A stretch of 64,000 nt of DNA, from positions 18,550 to 82,549 of the forward strand of contig DATELQ010000088.1 in NCBI GenBank assembly GCA_035276475.1. The letters are read 5' to 3'. The DNA is from DATDFB01 sp035276475. Lineage in GTDB: Bacteria > Acidobacteriota > Thermoanaerobaculia > Gp7-AA8. Within the stretch, counting starts at the first letter, position 1. Each line of letters begins with the position of its first letter. This document shows, piece after piece, positions 17,330 through 25,880 of the stretch. The notes beneath the pieces are model-generated. The model had not been told where the DNA came from. It saw nothing but the letters and a program-made list of their open reading frames with translations, and did no database searches. The translations under genes and the position numbers were made by a program.

Positions 17330-17743
17330 ATGCGCTTCGCCATCGAGGAGTACGTCCGCTGGGAGGACATCGACGCCGCCGGCATCATCAATTACCAGGC
17401 GTACCTGCGCTTCTTCGGCCTCGCCGAGGCGGAGCTATACCGCTCGTGCGGGCTGTCGTACCGCGAGATGTTCGACAGCGTCGGCATCTGGCTGCCGCGC
17501 GTGCACGTGGAGTGCGATTTTCATTCGCCCGTCGTGCTCGACGATCTGCTCGTCGTGGAGGCATGGTTCGGCCGGATCGGCACGACGTCGATCCACATCG
17601 ACTTCGAAGTGCGCCGCAAAGAGGAGCCGGAGAAGGTCGTCGCCAGCGGCAAATACATCGTGGTGTCGGTGAAGAAGGGGGAGTTCGCGCCGGTGCCGGT
17701 GCCGCAGACGCTGCGGGAGAAGTTGGCGCCGTACGTGGAGTGA
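17330..17743 (+). CDS. Acyl-CoA thioesterase, 4-hydroxybenzoyl-CoA thioesterase-like hotdog protein
   Basis: A 137-residue single hotdog domain. The start VRWEDIDAAGIINYQAYLRFFGLAEAE carries the D..G.INY..Y..F pattern with the catalytic Asp of this thioesterase group. PRVHVECDFHSPVVLDDLLVVE is also typical. It should hydrolyse an acyl- or aroyl-CoA; the acyl group cannot be specified. It ends one base before the convergent cytosine deaminase gene. Confidence 0.85.
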   Translation: MRFAIEEYVRWEDIDAAGIINYQAYLRFFGLAEAELYRSCGLSYREMFDSVGIWLPRVHVECDFHSPVVLDDLLVVEAWFGRIGTTSIHIDFEVRRKEEPEKVVASGKYIVVSVKKGEFAPVPVPQTLREKLAPYVE

Positions 17744-18184
17744 CTACTCCCCGATATCCTCATTCCACAGCCGCGGATGCTCGCGAATGAACTGCGTCAT
17801 CAGCTCGATGCAGCGCTCGTCCCCGACGACGTCGACGATCACGCCGCGGCTGCGCAACAGCTCCTCTTCGCCCATGAACGTACTGTTCTCGCCGACGACG
17901 ACGTGCGGGATGCCGTAGAGCAGGATCGCGCCGCTGCACATCGCGCACGGCGAGAGCGTCGTGTACAGCACCGATTCTCGATACACGGCGGCGGGCTGGC
18001 GGCCGGCGTTCTCCAGCGCGTCCATCTCGCCGTGCAGCACGGCGCTGCCGCGCTGGACGCGGCGGTTGTGGCCGCGGCCTAGGATTTCGTCGCGGTGGAC
18101 GAGGACCGATCCGATCGGAATACCGCCTTCGGCTAATCCCTGCTCCGCCTCGGCGATCGCCGCGGCAAGAAACGCGTCAAGCAT
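17744..18184 (-). CDS. Cytosine deaminase, yeast Fcy1-type
   Basis: A 146-residue zinc deaminase of the cytidine-deaminase fold. Zinc and proton-transfer residues are H51 and E53 (LHGEMDAL) with C80 and C83 (SPCAMCSGA). HVVVGENSTFMGEEELLRSRGV and the C-terminal EDIGE match the yeast cytosine deaminase group closely; a tRNA adenosine deaminase would look different at the C-terminus. I chose the ATG at 18184 because it overlaps the preceding membrane protein gene by only 8 nt. It should convert cytosine to uracil in pyrimidine salvage. It is third in the murB operon. Confidence 0.85.
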   Translation of the reverse strand: MLDAFLAAAIAEAEQGLAEGGIPIGSVLVHRDEILGRGHNRRVQRGSAVLHGEMDALENAGRQPAAVYRESVLYTTLSPCAMCSGAILLYGIPHVVVGENSTFMGEEELLRSRGVIVDVVGDERCIELMTQFIREHPRLWNEDIGE

Positions 18185-18590
18185 TCGCCTCGGCGAACGC
18201 AACGCGCCAGAACGTCCACGCCGTCGCCACCGAGCAGAGGAGCGCCAGCGCCGGGAACATCAGCGCCTCGCCGGTGAGGTCGCGCCCGGCCACGGAGAGA
18301 ATGCTGAACGGGATCGCGCCGCCGAGGATCGCCACCGTCAGCGCCACGCCGAGGGAGAGGCGGCGCTGGCGCATCCGCGCGTACGCGTACGCAGCCGAGC
18401 CGGCCACGAGCGTGTAGACGAAGCAGATCAAGAGCGCCCAAAAGCCGAGAAAGCTCGCCGACATCGCCGCGCCGGAGAGCGTGCGCTCGTGATTGTTGCC
18501 CGCGATCAGCGAGCCGATCATCACGGCCAGAAACCCGGCCAGCGCGCCGACGATCGGCGCCAACAGAAGCGCGGCGAGGAAGCGTTTCAT
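18177..18590 (-). CDS. Small integral membrane protein, function unknown
   Basis: A 137-residue protein with four predicted membrane helices: LAALLLAPIVGALAGFLAVM, SFLGFWALLICFVYTLVAGSA, LGVALTVAILGGAIPFSIL and ALMFPALALLCSVATAWTFW. No family is recognised. It lies between murB (4-base gap) and the cytosine deaminase gene (8-base overlap). Confidence 0.7.
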   Translation of the reverse strand: MKRFLAALLLAPIVGALAGFLAVMIGSLIAGNNHERTLSGAAMSASFLGFWALLICFVYTLVAGSAAYAYARMRQRRLSLGVALTVAILGGAIPFSILSVAGRDLTGEALMFPALALLCSVATAWTFWRVAFAEANA

Positions 18591-18594
18591 GCGG

Positions 18595-19611
18595 TCATGA
18601 TCGCACGAACACCGGCTCGGGCTGGAGCTCCACGCCGAACCGCTCGCGCACGCCGCCTTGGATCATCCGCACCAGCTCCAGCACCTCGGACGCCGTGCCG
18701 CCGCCGCGGTTCACGATCGCCAGCGTGTGCTTCGTGGAGATGCCGACGTTGCCGTGGGTGAAGCCTTTGTGAAAGCCGGCGTGCTCGATGAGCCACGCGG
18801 CGGAGAGCTTCACGCCGTCGGCGCTCGGGAAGTGCGGCGCACCCTCGGGCACACGCTCCGGCGGCACGATCGGATTCATGAAGAACGAGCCGTCGCTCTT
18901 CGTGTCGGGGTCGCCCGGGTCGAGCACCATCCCCTTCCGCTTGCGAATCGCGATCACCGCCTCGCGCACGGAATGAAGGTCGTCGAGGGCGATGCCGCGC
19001 TCCTCGAGGTAGGCGCGCAGCTCCGGATAGCGCACCGACGCCGCGCCGCCGGGGCGGAGGCGGAACGTCACGGAGATCACGACGTAGCGGTCCTTCGCCG
19101 CGTGCTTGAAGATGCTCGAGCGGTATGAGAAGTTGCAGTCCCAGTTCGTCAGGTCGATGACGCGCCCGGTGTCGCGCTCCAGCACCTCGACGCGGACGAT
19201 CGTCTCGCTGACGTCCTGCCCGTACGCGCCGACGTTCTGGATCGGCGTCGCACCGGCGGAGCCGGGGATGCCGGAGAGGCATTCGACGCCCGCCCAGCCG
19301 CTGGCGACGGCGAAGTCGACGAAGTCGTCCCACCGCTCCCCCGCGGCGACGTTGACGATGGCCGACTCCGCGTCTTCGCTCTCGATGGTGATGCCGAGTA
19401 ACTCGAGGTGGATCACGAGCCCGGCGAAGCCCTCATCGGGGATCAGCACGTTCGAGCCGCCGGCGAGGACGAGCACGGGCAACCCTTCCGACGCGGCGAA
19501 CGCCAGCGCCTCGCGCACGTCGTCGACCGACTCGGCACGGACGAAGAACTTGGCCGGACCTCCGATACCAAGAGTTGTCAGCGGAGCGAGGGGAACGCCG
19601 GTTTCGACCAT
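18595..19611 (-). CDS. murB: UDP-N-acetylenolpyruvoylglucosamine reductase
   Basis: MurB, the FAD-dependent reductase that makes UDP-MurNAc in peptidoglycan synthesis. Visible parts: LTTLGIGGPAKFF, the FAD site LVLAGGSNVLIPDEGF, ECLSGIPGSAGATPIQNVGAYGQ, YRSSIFK, the catalytic Ser in SDGSFFMNPIV, and the catalytic Glu in LQPEPVFV at the end. About 338 residues, as in E. coli-type (type I) MurB. I chose ATG 19611; a second ATG at 19638 would overlap the start codon of the divergent POT transporter. Confidence 0.95.
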   Translation of the reverse strand: MVETGVPLAPLTTLGIGGPAKFFVRAESVDDVREALAFAASEGLPVLVLAGGSNVLIPDEGFAGLVIHLELLGITIESEDAESAIVNVAAGERWDDFVDFAVASGWAGVECLSGIPGSAGATPIQNVGAYGQDVSETIVRVEVLERDTGRVIDLTNWDCNFSYRSSIFKHAAKDRYVVISVTFRLRPGGAASVRYPELRAYLEERGIALDDLHSVREAVIAIRKRKGMVLDPGDPDTKSDGSFFMNPIVPPERVPEGAPHFPSADGVKLSAAWLIEHAGFHKGFTHGNVGISTKHTLAIVNRGGGTASEVLELVRMIQGGVRERFGVELQPEPVFVRS

Positions 19612-19636
19612 GGGAAATGCAGCATAATCGCGAGCC

Positions 19637-20956
19637 ATGACGGACGCAGCAAAGCAATGGCTCGGCCATCCGCGCGGACTCTTCACCTGCTTCTTCACCG
19701 AAATGTGGGAGCGCGCCAGCTATTACGGCATGCGCGCGCTGCTGACGCTCTACATGGTCGGCTCGGTGATGCAGCCAGGCCTCGGGTTTTCGGTGCAGAA
19801 GGCCGCGCAGATCTACGCGCTTTACACCATGTGCGTCTATCTCTCGGGCATTCCGGGAGGCTTCATCGCCGACCGTTTCATCGGCCATCGCCGGGCGGTG
19901 CTCATCGGCGGCATCGTCATCGCCCTCGGCCACTTCAGCATGGCCTTTCCTGCCCTTCCGTTCTTCTATTTGGGCCTCGGCCTCATCATCATCGGCACCG
20001 GCCTTCTGAAACCGAACGTCAGCACCATCGTCGGCACCCTCTACACGCGCGACGACGCACGCCGCGACGCCGGCTTCTCCCTCTTCTACATGGGGATCAA
20101 CGTCGGCGCCACGTTCGCGCCGATCGTGACCGGCTGGCTCGGACAGAAGTACAACTGGCACCTCGGCTTCGCGCTTGCCGGCATCGGAATGGTTTTCGGA
20201 ATCATTCAGTACGTGATGGGGCAGAAGTACCTGACACCGGTCGAGGAGCAGCCGACACCGCAGACGACTGCCGTCGAATCGGCGAAAAGCCTTCCGGAGT
20301 CGCGCTCCTTCACGCCGCAGGAGTGGGGGCGCATCGTCGCCGCGTGCATCCTCACGCTCTTCGCGCTGATCTTCTGGGCCGGCTTCGAGCAGGCCGGATC
20401 GAGCCTCACGCTCTTTGCCGACCGCGCCACGCGGCTCAAGGTCTTCAACTTCACGTATCCGTCGAGCTGGTTCCAGTCGGTCGAGCCGGGCTTCATCATC
20501 ATTTTTTCGCCGATCTTCGCGTGGCTGTGGATGCGGATGGGGCGGCGCGAGCCGTCGAGTCCCGCGAAGTTCACCCTCGGCCTCTTTTTCCTCAGTCTTT
20601 CGTTCCTGCTGATCGTGCCCGCTGCGCGCGCGTTCCAAGCCACCGGCCAGCGCGTCAGCCCGTGGTGGCTGGTCGGTCTCTACTACCTGCAGGCAATGGG
20701 CGAGCTCTGCCTCAGTCCGGTCGGGCTGAGCATGATCACGAAGCTCTCGCCGGCACGCATCGTCGGCTTGATGATGGGCATCTGGTTCTTCGCCACGGCG
20801 ATGGGAAATTACGTAGCCGGCTGGGTGGCGGGGCTGGTCGGGACGCGCAGCTATTCCGAGGTCTTCATGATCGCGTTCGTCACCGCCGCGGTCGTGACGC
20901 TGATCCTGACGGTGCTGATCCCGGTCATCAAGCGGCTCATGGCCGGCGTGCATTAA
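19637..20956 (+). CDS. POT-family proton-coupled peptide transporter
   Basis: A 439-residue MFS protein of the POT/PTR family that imports di- and tripeptides with protons. The family motif EMWERASYYGMR (ExxERxxYYG) is in the first helix, GGFIADRFIGHRR is the loop 2-3 motif, and LGLIIIGTGLLKPNVSTIVGTLY is typical of helix 4 and its surroundings. About 12 to 14 membrane segments. With the secreted peptidases nearby it fits growth on peptides. The start is ATG 19637, facing murB. Confidence 0.92.
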   Translation: MTDAAKQWLGHPRGLFTCFFTEMWERASYYGMRALLTLYMVGSVMQPGLGFSVQKAAQIYALYTMCVYLSGIPGGFIADRFIGHRRAVLIGGIVIALGHFSMAFPALPFFYLGLGLIIIGTGLLKPNVSTIVGTLYTRDDARRDAGFSLFYMGINVGATFAPIVTGWLGQKYNWHLGFALAGIGMVFGIIQYVMGQKYLTPVEEQPTPQTTAVESAKSLPESRSFTPQEWGRIVAACILTLFALIFWAGFEQAGSSLTLFADRATRLKVFNFTYPSSWFQSVEPGFIIIFSPIFAWLWMRMGRREPSSPAKFTLGLFFLSLSFLLIVPAARAFQATGQRVSPWWLVGLYYLQAMGELCLSPVGLSMITKLSPARIVGLMMGIWFFATAMGNYVAGWVAGLVGTRSYSEVFMIAFVTAAVVTLILTVLIPVIKRLMAGVH

Positions 20957-20957
20957 A

Positions 20958-21356
20958 ATGAGAGGCGTGCGTCCGCTCCCATTGATTCTCGTCCTCGCCC
21001 TCGCTCCCTCGTTCGCGCACGCCGCGTGCGTGAATAAGTTCGTCCGCCGCACGGAAAGCGGAACGCGCCAGGTCATGACTCTCCTCACCGGAAAGCTCAC
21101 CTTCGCCGAGGCGGAGGCGCTGTCGAAGGCAATCTCGGAGCACCAGTCGCCGCCGATCGAATGGGTCGACGACAAAGGCAAATCGATCGCCAGCCAGCTC
21201 GGGCCGATGAAGGCCGTCCGCCCGATGCCCGTGGCGTGCGAGCCGAAGACCTCCGGCTCCGTGATCATGGTCATCTTCCAGTCGGCGCTGCCGCCGGCGA
21301 AGAAGATGCGGGTGAAGCTGGACGCGAACACGGTCGTCGATTTCGAAGAGCAATAG
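20958..21356 (+). CDS. Small exported protein, function unknown
   Basis: A 132-residue protein with signal peptide MRGVRPLPLILVLALAPSFAHA cleaved before AACVNKF. The mature part has two Cys that could form a disulfide (ACVNKF and VACEPKT). No family recognised. It starts one base after the peptide transporter stop and ends 9 bases before deoB, so it is probably co-transcribed with both. Confidence 0.75.
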   Translation: MRGVRPLPLILVLALAPSFAHAACVNKFVRRTESGTRQVMTLLTGKLTFAEAEALSKAISEHQSPPIEWVDDKGKSIASQLGPMKAVRPMPVACEPKTSGSVIMVIFQSALPPAKKMRVKLDANTVVDFEEQ

Positions 21357-21365
21357 AATGCGCGG

Positions 21366-22526
21366 ATGAAGCGCGCCATCGTCATCGTCTGCGACTCCCT
21401 CGGCGTCGGTGAGCTCCCCGACGCGGCTGAATTCGGCGACGAGGGCTCCAACACCCTCGGCCACATCCTCGAGGCCCACCATCCGAAGCTCCCGACGTTG
21501 ACGCGCCTCGGCCTCCTGCACACCCTCCCCCAACCCGCCGCCAGCGACGCGCCGCTCTCCGCCTACGGCCGCATGCGCGAAGTGAGCTCCGGCAAGGACA
21601 CGATCACCGGGCATTGGGAGATGATGGGCCTCGTCGTCGCCGATCCTTTCCGCACCTACCCGGACGGCTTTCCCCCCGAGGTCATCGGCGAGTACGAGCA
21701 CCGCATCGGCCGGAAGACCCTCGGCAACAAGCCCGCCTCCGGCACCGTCATCCTCGACGAGCTCGGCGAAGAGCACATGCGCACCGGCTTCCCCATCGTC
21801 TACACCTCGGCGGACTCCGTCTTCCAGGTCGCGGCGCACGAAGAAGTCATCCCGCCGCCGGAGCTGTGGCGCATCTGCGAGATCGCCCGCGAGCTGATGC
21901 GCGGCGAGCACAACGTCGGACGCATCATTGCCCGGCCGTTCGTCGGTCCGGGCAAGGGCCAGTTCAAGCGCACAGCGAATCGGAAGGACTTCTCGGTCAA
22001 GCCGACCGGCGAGACCGTCGTCGAGCGCGCCCACAACGCCGGCAAGCGCGTCATCGGCCTCGGCAAGATCGCCGACATCTTCGACCGCGTCGGCATCGAC
22101 CAGGAGATCCGCACCGAGTCGAACTCCGACGGCATGCGCAAGACGCTCGATCTCGTGCGCGAGTCCGACGCGTCGATGATTTTCACGAACCTCGTCGACT
22201 TCGACTCGAAGTACGGCCACCGCAACGACGCCGCCGGCTACGCGAAGGCGCTGGAGACGTTCGACGCGGAGCTCGACGAGCTGCTGCGCCAGCTCAAGGC
22301 CGACGACCTCCTCTTCATCACCGCCGATCACGGCTGCGATCCGTGCGACGTCTCCACCGATCACACTCGCGAATACGTACCGTTCCTCGTGGCCGGACCG
22401 AGCATCACGCACCGTTCCCTCGGCACGCGCGACACGTTCGCCGATCTCGGCGCGACGATCGCCGAGTACCTCGGGCTGCCGTTGCGCGGGCCGGGAACGA
22501 GCGCGCTGCCGGAGCTGCGCTCATGA
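21366..22526 (+). CDS. deoB: Phosphopentomutase
   Basis: A 386-residue DeoB, which interconverts ribose-1-phosphate and ribose-5-phosphate (and the deoxy forms) in nucleoside salvage. It belongs to the alkaline phosphatase superfamily. The metal-binding segment CDSLGVGELPDAAEFGD holds Asp10, SSGKDTITGHWEMMG is the phospho-Thr loop, and LVDFDSKYGHRND and FITADHGCDP are the later metal sites. Normal length. The final TGA overlaps the next gene's ATG (ATGA). Confidence 0.96.
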   Translation: MKRAIVIVCDSLGVGELPDAAEFGDEGSNTLGHILEAHHPKLPTLTRLGLLHTLPQPAASDAPLSAYGRMREVSSGKDTITGHWEMMGLVVADPFRTYPDGFPPEVIGEYEHRIGRKTLGNKPASGTVILDELGEEHMRTGFPIVYTSADSVFQVAAHEEVIPPPELWRICEIARELMRGEHNVGRIIARPFVGPGKGQFKRTANRKDFSVKPTGETVVERAHNAGKRVIGLGKIADIFDRVGIDQEIRTESNSDGMRKTLDLVRESDASMIFTNLVDFDSKYGHRNDAAGYAKALETFDAELDELLRQLKADDLLFITADHGCDPCDVSTDHTREYVPFLVAGPSITHRSLGTRDTFADLGATIAEYLGLPLRGPGTSALPELRS

Positions 22527-23410
22527 TCGCGGCGCTGCTCTTCGCCGCCGCCGCGGCAACGTCGACCGTCCCCACCGCGCAGATCGCGCTCGACGCGCGC
22601 GTCATCGATCGCGTGGCCGAGGTCAGCAAGCGCGATCTGCCGCGCGACCTCCTGCGGCGCATGGTCGAGGAAGACATCGAGCTCCTGCGCGGCAAGCGAC
22701 CCGACGGCACGTACGCCTACGCCACGTACGACCGGATGGAAGCGTCGCGCAAGGAACAGGATTTCTCGATCGAGGACGCGAAGAAGTCGGCGCGGCTGGA
22801 GATGCGCGGCGCGTGGATCTACCGCCTCATCATCACCTCGCCCGCGCGTAAGCTGCTCGTCACGCACAACCGGCACGTCTTCATCGAGCGGGTCGAGATC
22901 GAGTACCTCCCCGCCGGCAGCACATCGAGCAAAGTGCAGACACTCGACGTCAACGGCTGGATCGAGCCGGGGACATCGCGCAACGTCGATCTCAACGAAG
23001 TGGCGCGGCAGGCCACGGCGCGCGTCTACGTGCATGCGGATCCCGAGGGCTACGGCAACATCGAGCTCGCACTGCTCGAGGCGAAGATCTTCGACAATCC
23101 CGACAGCCCGTACGCCGACGCCGTGGCCAGCGCGAAGGCGATCCTGCGAGGCCTCGACAACAACGACGTGCCGTCGATCCGGGCGATGGCACAGCGGATG
23201 GCGAATGGGCTGCAGCCGACCGCGCCGGCAGCGGCGTCGGTCGACGTCATCGCGCCGCGCACGGAGCCCACGCCGGCGTCGACCGCCGCGCCGGCGCCCG
23301 ACATCGCCGCGGAGCTGCAGTCGATCGAAGACCTCCTCACCGGGACGGAAGCGGAGCGCCGACAAGGACTTGACAAACTCCACCAGCTTCTGCGCCGGCT
23401 CCGGCGCTGA
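22523..23410 (+). CDS. Exported protein of unknown function, downstream of deoB
   Basis: A 295-residue protein with a short hydrophobic N-terminus (MIAALLFAAAAATSTVP), probably a signal peptide. The middle contains RDLPRDLLRRMVEEDIELLRGKRPDG, suggesting helices, then a beta-rich part (VFIERVEIEYLPAG, TARVYVHADPEGYG), an Ala/Pro-rich linker and a helical C-terminus (IAAELQSIEDLLTGTEAERRQGLDKL). I do not recognise the family. Translationally coupled to deoB by an ATGA overlap. Confidence 0.75.
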   Translation: MIAALLFAAAAATSTVPTAQIALDARVIDRVAEVSKRDLPRDLLRRMVEEDIELLRGKRPDGTYAYATYDRMEASRKEQDFSIEDAKKSARLEMRGAWIYRLIITSPARKLLVTHNRHVFIERVEIEYLPAGSTSSKVQTLDVNGWIEPGTSRNVDLNEVARQATARVYVHADPEGYGNIELALLEAKIFDNPDSPYADAVASAKAILRGLDNNDVPSIRAMAQRMANGLQPTAPAAASVDVIAPRTEPTPASTAAPAPDIAAELQSIEDLLTGTEAERRQGLDKLHQLLRRLRR

Positions 23411-23427
23411 GTCCGTCGCACTCAAGT

Positions 23428-23456
23428 TTGACGGTTTTGGGTCGCTCGGTTAGAAT
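23428..23456 (+). promoter_or_regulatory. Sigma-70-type promoter for the carD-lipA-xerD run
   Basis: TTGACG at 23428-23433 and TAGAAT at 23451-23456 with a 17-base spacer. Both boxes are one change from consensus. It lies 47 bases upstream of the carD start, in the only clear non-coding gap of this stretch. Confidence 0.7.
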
Positions 23457-23502
23457 GCCGCTCCCTCTTGGCAGTTCTCTAAGTTTCCGAAAGGAGCCTC
23501 AC

Positions 23503-24027
23503 TTGTCGTCAATGAAACTAGGGTTCAAGGTCGGGGAAAAACTCGTTTATCCGAACCACGGTGTAACCGTCGTCGAACAGATCGGCGAGTCGCCGATCAT
23601 GGACGCGGGCGAGTCCTACTATCACCTTCGGCTGCTTGCGAACAACTCGCGGCTGATGGTGCCGATCCGGAACACAGACCGCGTCGGTCTCCGCAGGCTG
23701 TACCAGCCGAAAGAGATCAAAGGCCTCATCAGCCTGCTCGAGCAGAAAGGCCCGAAGAGCCACACCGATTGGAAGGGCCGCTACCGCGAGAACCTCGAGA
23801 AGATGAAAACCGGCCGTCTCGAGGACGTCGCCGAGGTTCTGAAGAACCTCAACGAAGTGCAGAAGCGGAAGAGCCTCTCGTTCCGCGAGAAGAAGATGTA
23901 CGACCGGGCCAAGTACCTGCTCGTCTCCGAAGTGGCCATCGTCAAGGGCATTCCGGAGATCGAAGCCGAGAAGCTCATCCAGAAGTCGCTGGACAAGAGC
24001 CTCGCGCCGGTCGCGCCCGGGCACTGA
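23503..24027 (+). CDS. CarD-family transcriptional regulator
   Basis: A 174-residue CarD/CdnL-type protein. The N-terminal RNA-polymerase-interacting Tudor-like domain reads FKVGEKLVYPNHGVTVVEQI, then YYHLRLLANNSRLMVPIRN. The C-terminal helical DNA-binding domain includes DVAEVLKNLNEVQKRKSLSFREKKMYDRA. Members bind the polymerase beta subunit and steady open complexes at rRNA-type promoters. The start is taken as TTG 23503 because AAGGAG at 23491-23496 is at the right distance; ATG 23512 is the alternative. It is first of the carD-lipA-xerD run. Confidence 0.92.
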   Translation: MSSMKLGFKVGEKLVYPNHGVTVVEQIGESPIMDAGESYYHLRLLANNSRLMVPIRNTDRVGLRRLYQPKEIKGLISLLEQKGPKSHTDWKGRYRENLEKMKTGRLEDVAEVLKNLNEVQKRKSLSFREKKMYDRAKYLLVSEVAIVKGIPEIEAEKLIQKSLDKSLAPVAPGH

Positions 24028-24944
24028 TGCTACTCTTGCGTGCGGCGGCTCCGGCCGCCGCACCGCGCATGCAACACCTTCCTCCCTGGATCCGCGAAAA
24101 AAAACTCAACCTGCGCTCCCTCCACGAGGTGAAGTCTCTCCTCCGCGAGCGCTCGCTCCACTCCGTCTGCGAGTCGCTGGCCTGTCCGAACCGCACCGAA
24201 TGCTTCTCCCGCGGCACGGCCACGTTCATGATCCTGGGCGACGTCTGCACGCGCTCGTGCGGCTTCTGCAACGTGACGACCGGGCGCCCCTACGCGCCGC
24301 CGTCGCCCGATGAGCCGCGCGCGGTGGCGGAGACGGCGCGGCAGATGGGGCTGCGCCACGTCGTCGTGACGACGGTGACCCGCGACGATCTCCCGGACGG
24401 CGGCGCGCAGCAGTTCGCCGAGACGATCCGCGAGCTGCGCGCGGCCATCCCGAACGTCGTCGTCGAGGTGCTGACGTCCGACTTCCACGGCAACTTCGAC
24501 GCCGTGCGCACCGTAGTCGAGGCCAAGCCTGACTACTTCAACCACAACGTCGAGACCGTGCCGCGGCTCTACGACTACGTCCGCCCCGGCTCGCGCTTCA
24601 CGCGCTCGCTGGCGGTGCTGGCGGAGGCGAAGCGGATCGATCCGGCGATCGCGACCAAGTCCGGCCTGATGCTCGGCCTGGGCGAGCGCCGCGAGGAAGT
24701 GCTCGACGTGCTCGCGCAGCTGCGTGCGGCCGGCGTGGAGATCGTGACGATCGGGCAGTACCTGCAGCCGAAGCGCGAGAAGCTCGACGTCGTCGAGTAC
24801 ATCCATCCCAAGGTGTTCGACGATTACCGCGACGCCGGCGAACGAATCGGATTCAAGGCTGTCTTCTCCGGCCCGTTCGTGCGAAGCTCGTACATGGCGG
24901 ACCTGGTGGCCCATGAAGCGAAAGCCGCGAGCGATCGATCCTGA
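24027..24944 (+). CDS. lipA: Lipoyl synthase
   Basis: Radical SAM enzyme that inserts two sulfurs into protein-bound octanoyl groups. The auxiliary-cluster cysteines are C48, C53 and C59 (CESLACPNRTEC) and the SAM-cluster cysteines C74, C78 and C81 (CTRSCGFC). The C-terminal Ser ligand is in VRSSYMA. PDYFNHNVETVPRLY and GLMLGLGE are also typical. ATG 24027 overlaps the carD stop by one base; an internal ATG at 24069 is a possible start. It overlaps xerD by 32 bases. No lipB is seen here. Confidence 0.95.
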   Translation: MLLLRAAAPAAAPRMQHLPPWIREKKLNLRSLHEVKSLLRERSLHSVCESLACPNRTECFSRGTATFMILGDVCTRSCGFCNVTTGRPYAPPSPDEPRAVAETARQMGLRHVVVTTVTRDDLPDGGAQQFAETIRELRAAIPNVVVEVLTSDFHGNFDAVRTVVEAKPDYFNHNVETVPRLYDYVRPGSRFTRSLAVLAEAKRIDPAIATKSGLMLGLGERREEVLDVLAQLRAAGVEIVTIGQYLQPKREKLDVVEYIHPKVFDDYRDAGERIGFKAVFSGPFVRSSYMADLVAHEAKAASDRS

Positions 24945-25848
24945 CGCGCAAGAGAGCGGCGCGTACTTTCTGACTTGGCTGCCGATTTTTCTCGACTATC
25001 TCAGCGTCGAGAAAGGGCTCGCCCGCAACTCCCTCGCCGCGTACCGCACCGACCTCCGCCACTTCGGACACTGGCTCGGCGACCAGTCGCTGGAGCTCGA
25101 GAAGGTCGAGCGGATCCACATCGTCCGCTACTTCCAGGCGCTGCGCGCGGCGGGGATCTCGGCGCGTTCGGTCGCGCGCGCGCTGGCGGCGCTTCGAGGG
25201 ATGTTCCGGTTTCTCGTCGGCGAGAAGCATCTGAAGCACGACCCGACGGAGAACATCGAGAACCCGAAGCTCTGGACGACGCTGCCGAAGTCGCTGCAGC
25301 CGTCCGAGGTGGAGGCGCTCTTGGGCGCGCCCGACCGCGCCACGCCCGAGGGGCTGCGCGACGCGGCCATGCTGGAGCTGCTCTACGCGACGGGACTGCG
25401 CGTCAGCGAGCTGATTCGCGTGAAGCTCGAGGACATGGTCATGGACGCCGGATTCCTGCGCACGATCGGCAAGGGCTCGAAGGAGCGCATCGTGCCGTTC
25501 GGCGACGCCGCGCGCGACGCCGTCGTCGCCTACGTCGAGCGCGGGCGCGCGCACTTCGTCAAGCGCCCCGATCCGCATCTCTTTCTCTCGAACCGCGGCC
25601 GCCCCATGACGCGCCAGGCGTTCTGGATGAAGATCGGCCGCTACGCGCGCGCCGCCGACATCCGCACGCATATCTCGCCGCACGTGCTGCGGCACTCGTT
25701 CGCCACGCACCTGCTCGAGAACGGCGCCGACCTCCGCAGCGTGCAGCTCATGCTCGGCCACTCCGATATCTCCACGACGCAGATCTACACGCACGTCACC
25801 CGAGCGCGGCTGCAGAAGCTGTACGAGCAATACCATCCGCGGGCATAA
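24913..25848 (+). CDS. xerD: Tyrosine recombinase, XerD-like
   Basis: A 311-residue site-specific recombinase of the XerC/D type, expected to resolve chromosome dimers at dif. The N-terminal SAM-like core-binding domain (DYLSVEKGLARNSLAAYRTDL) is complete. Catalytic residues in order: Arg in ATGLRVSELI, Lys in GKGSKERIVPF, His-x-x-Arg in HVLRHSFATHLL, His in LGHSDISTTQIY and Tyr in QIYTHV. Length and lack of integrase extras argue for a housekeeping Xer rather than a mobile-element integrase. No dif-like site was found here. Confidence 0.9.
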   Translation: MKRKPRAIDPDAQESGAYFLTWLPIFLDYLSVEKGLARNSLAAYRTDLRHFGHWLGDQSLELEKVERIHIVRYFQALRAAGISARSVARALAALRGMFRFLVGEKHLKHDPTENIENPKLWTTLPKSLQPSEVEALLGAPDRATPEGLRDAAMLELLYATGLRVSELIRVKLEDMVMDAGFLRTIGKGSKERIVPFGDAARDAVVAYVERGRAHFVKRPDPHLFLSNRGRPMTRQAFWMKIGRYARAADIRTHISPHVLRHSFATHLLENGADLRSVQLMLGHSDISTTQIYTHVTRARLQKLYEQYHPRA

Positions 25849-25880
25849 CCCGTCTCACGCCAGAGTTAGGTCGGAAACAC

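Noticed and set aside
19433..21523. 696-codon minus-strand frame opposite the POT transporter
   Set aside because: Shadow frame, very rich in Arg and charged residues; the plus strand has the POT motif and clear membrane helices.
24913..25848. Integrase of a mobile element
   Set aside because: Length, core motifs and coupling to lipA and carD fit a housekeeping Xer recombinase; no attachment sites or cargo genes are seen.
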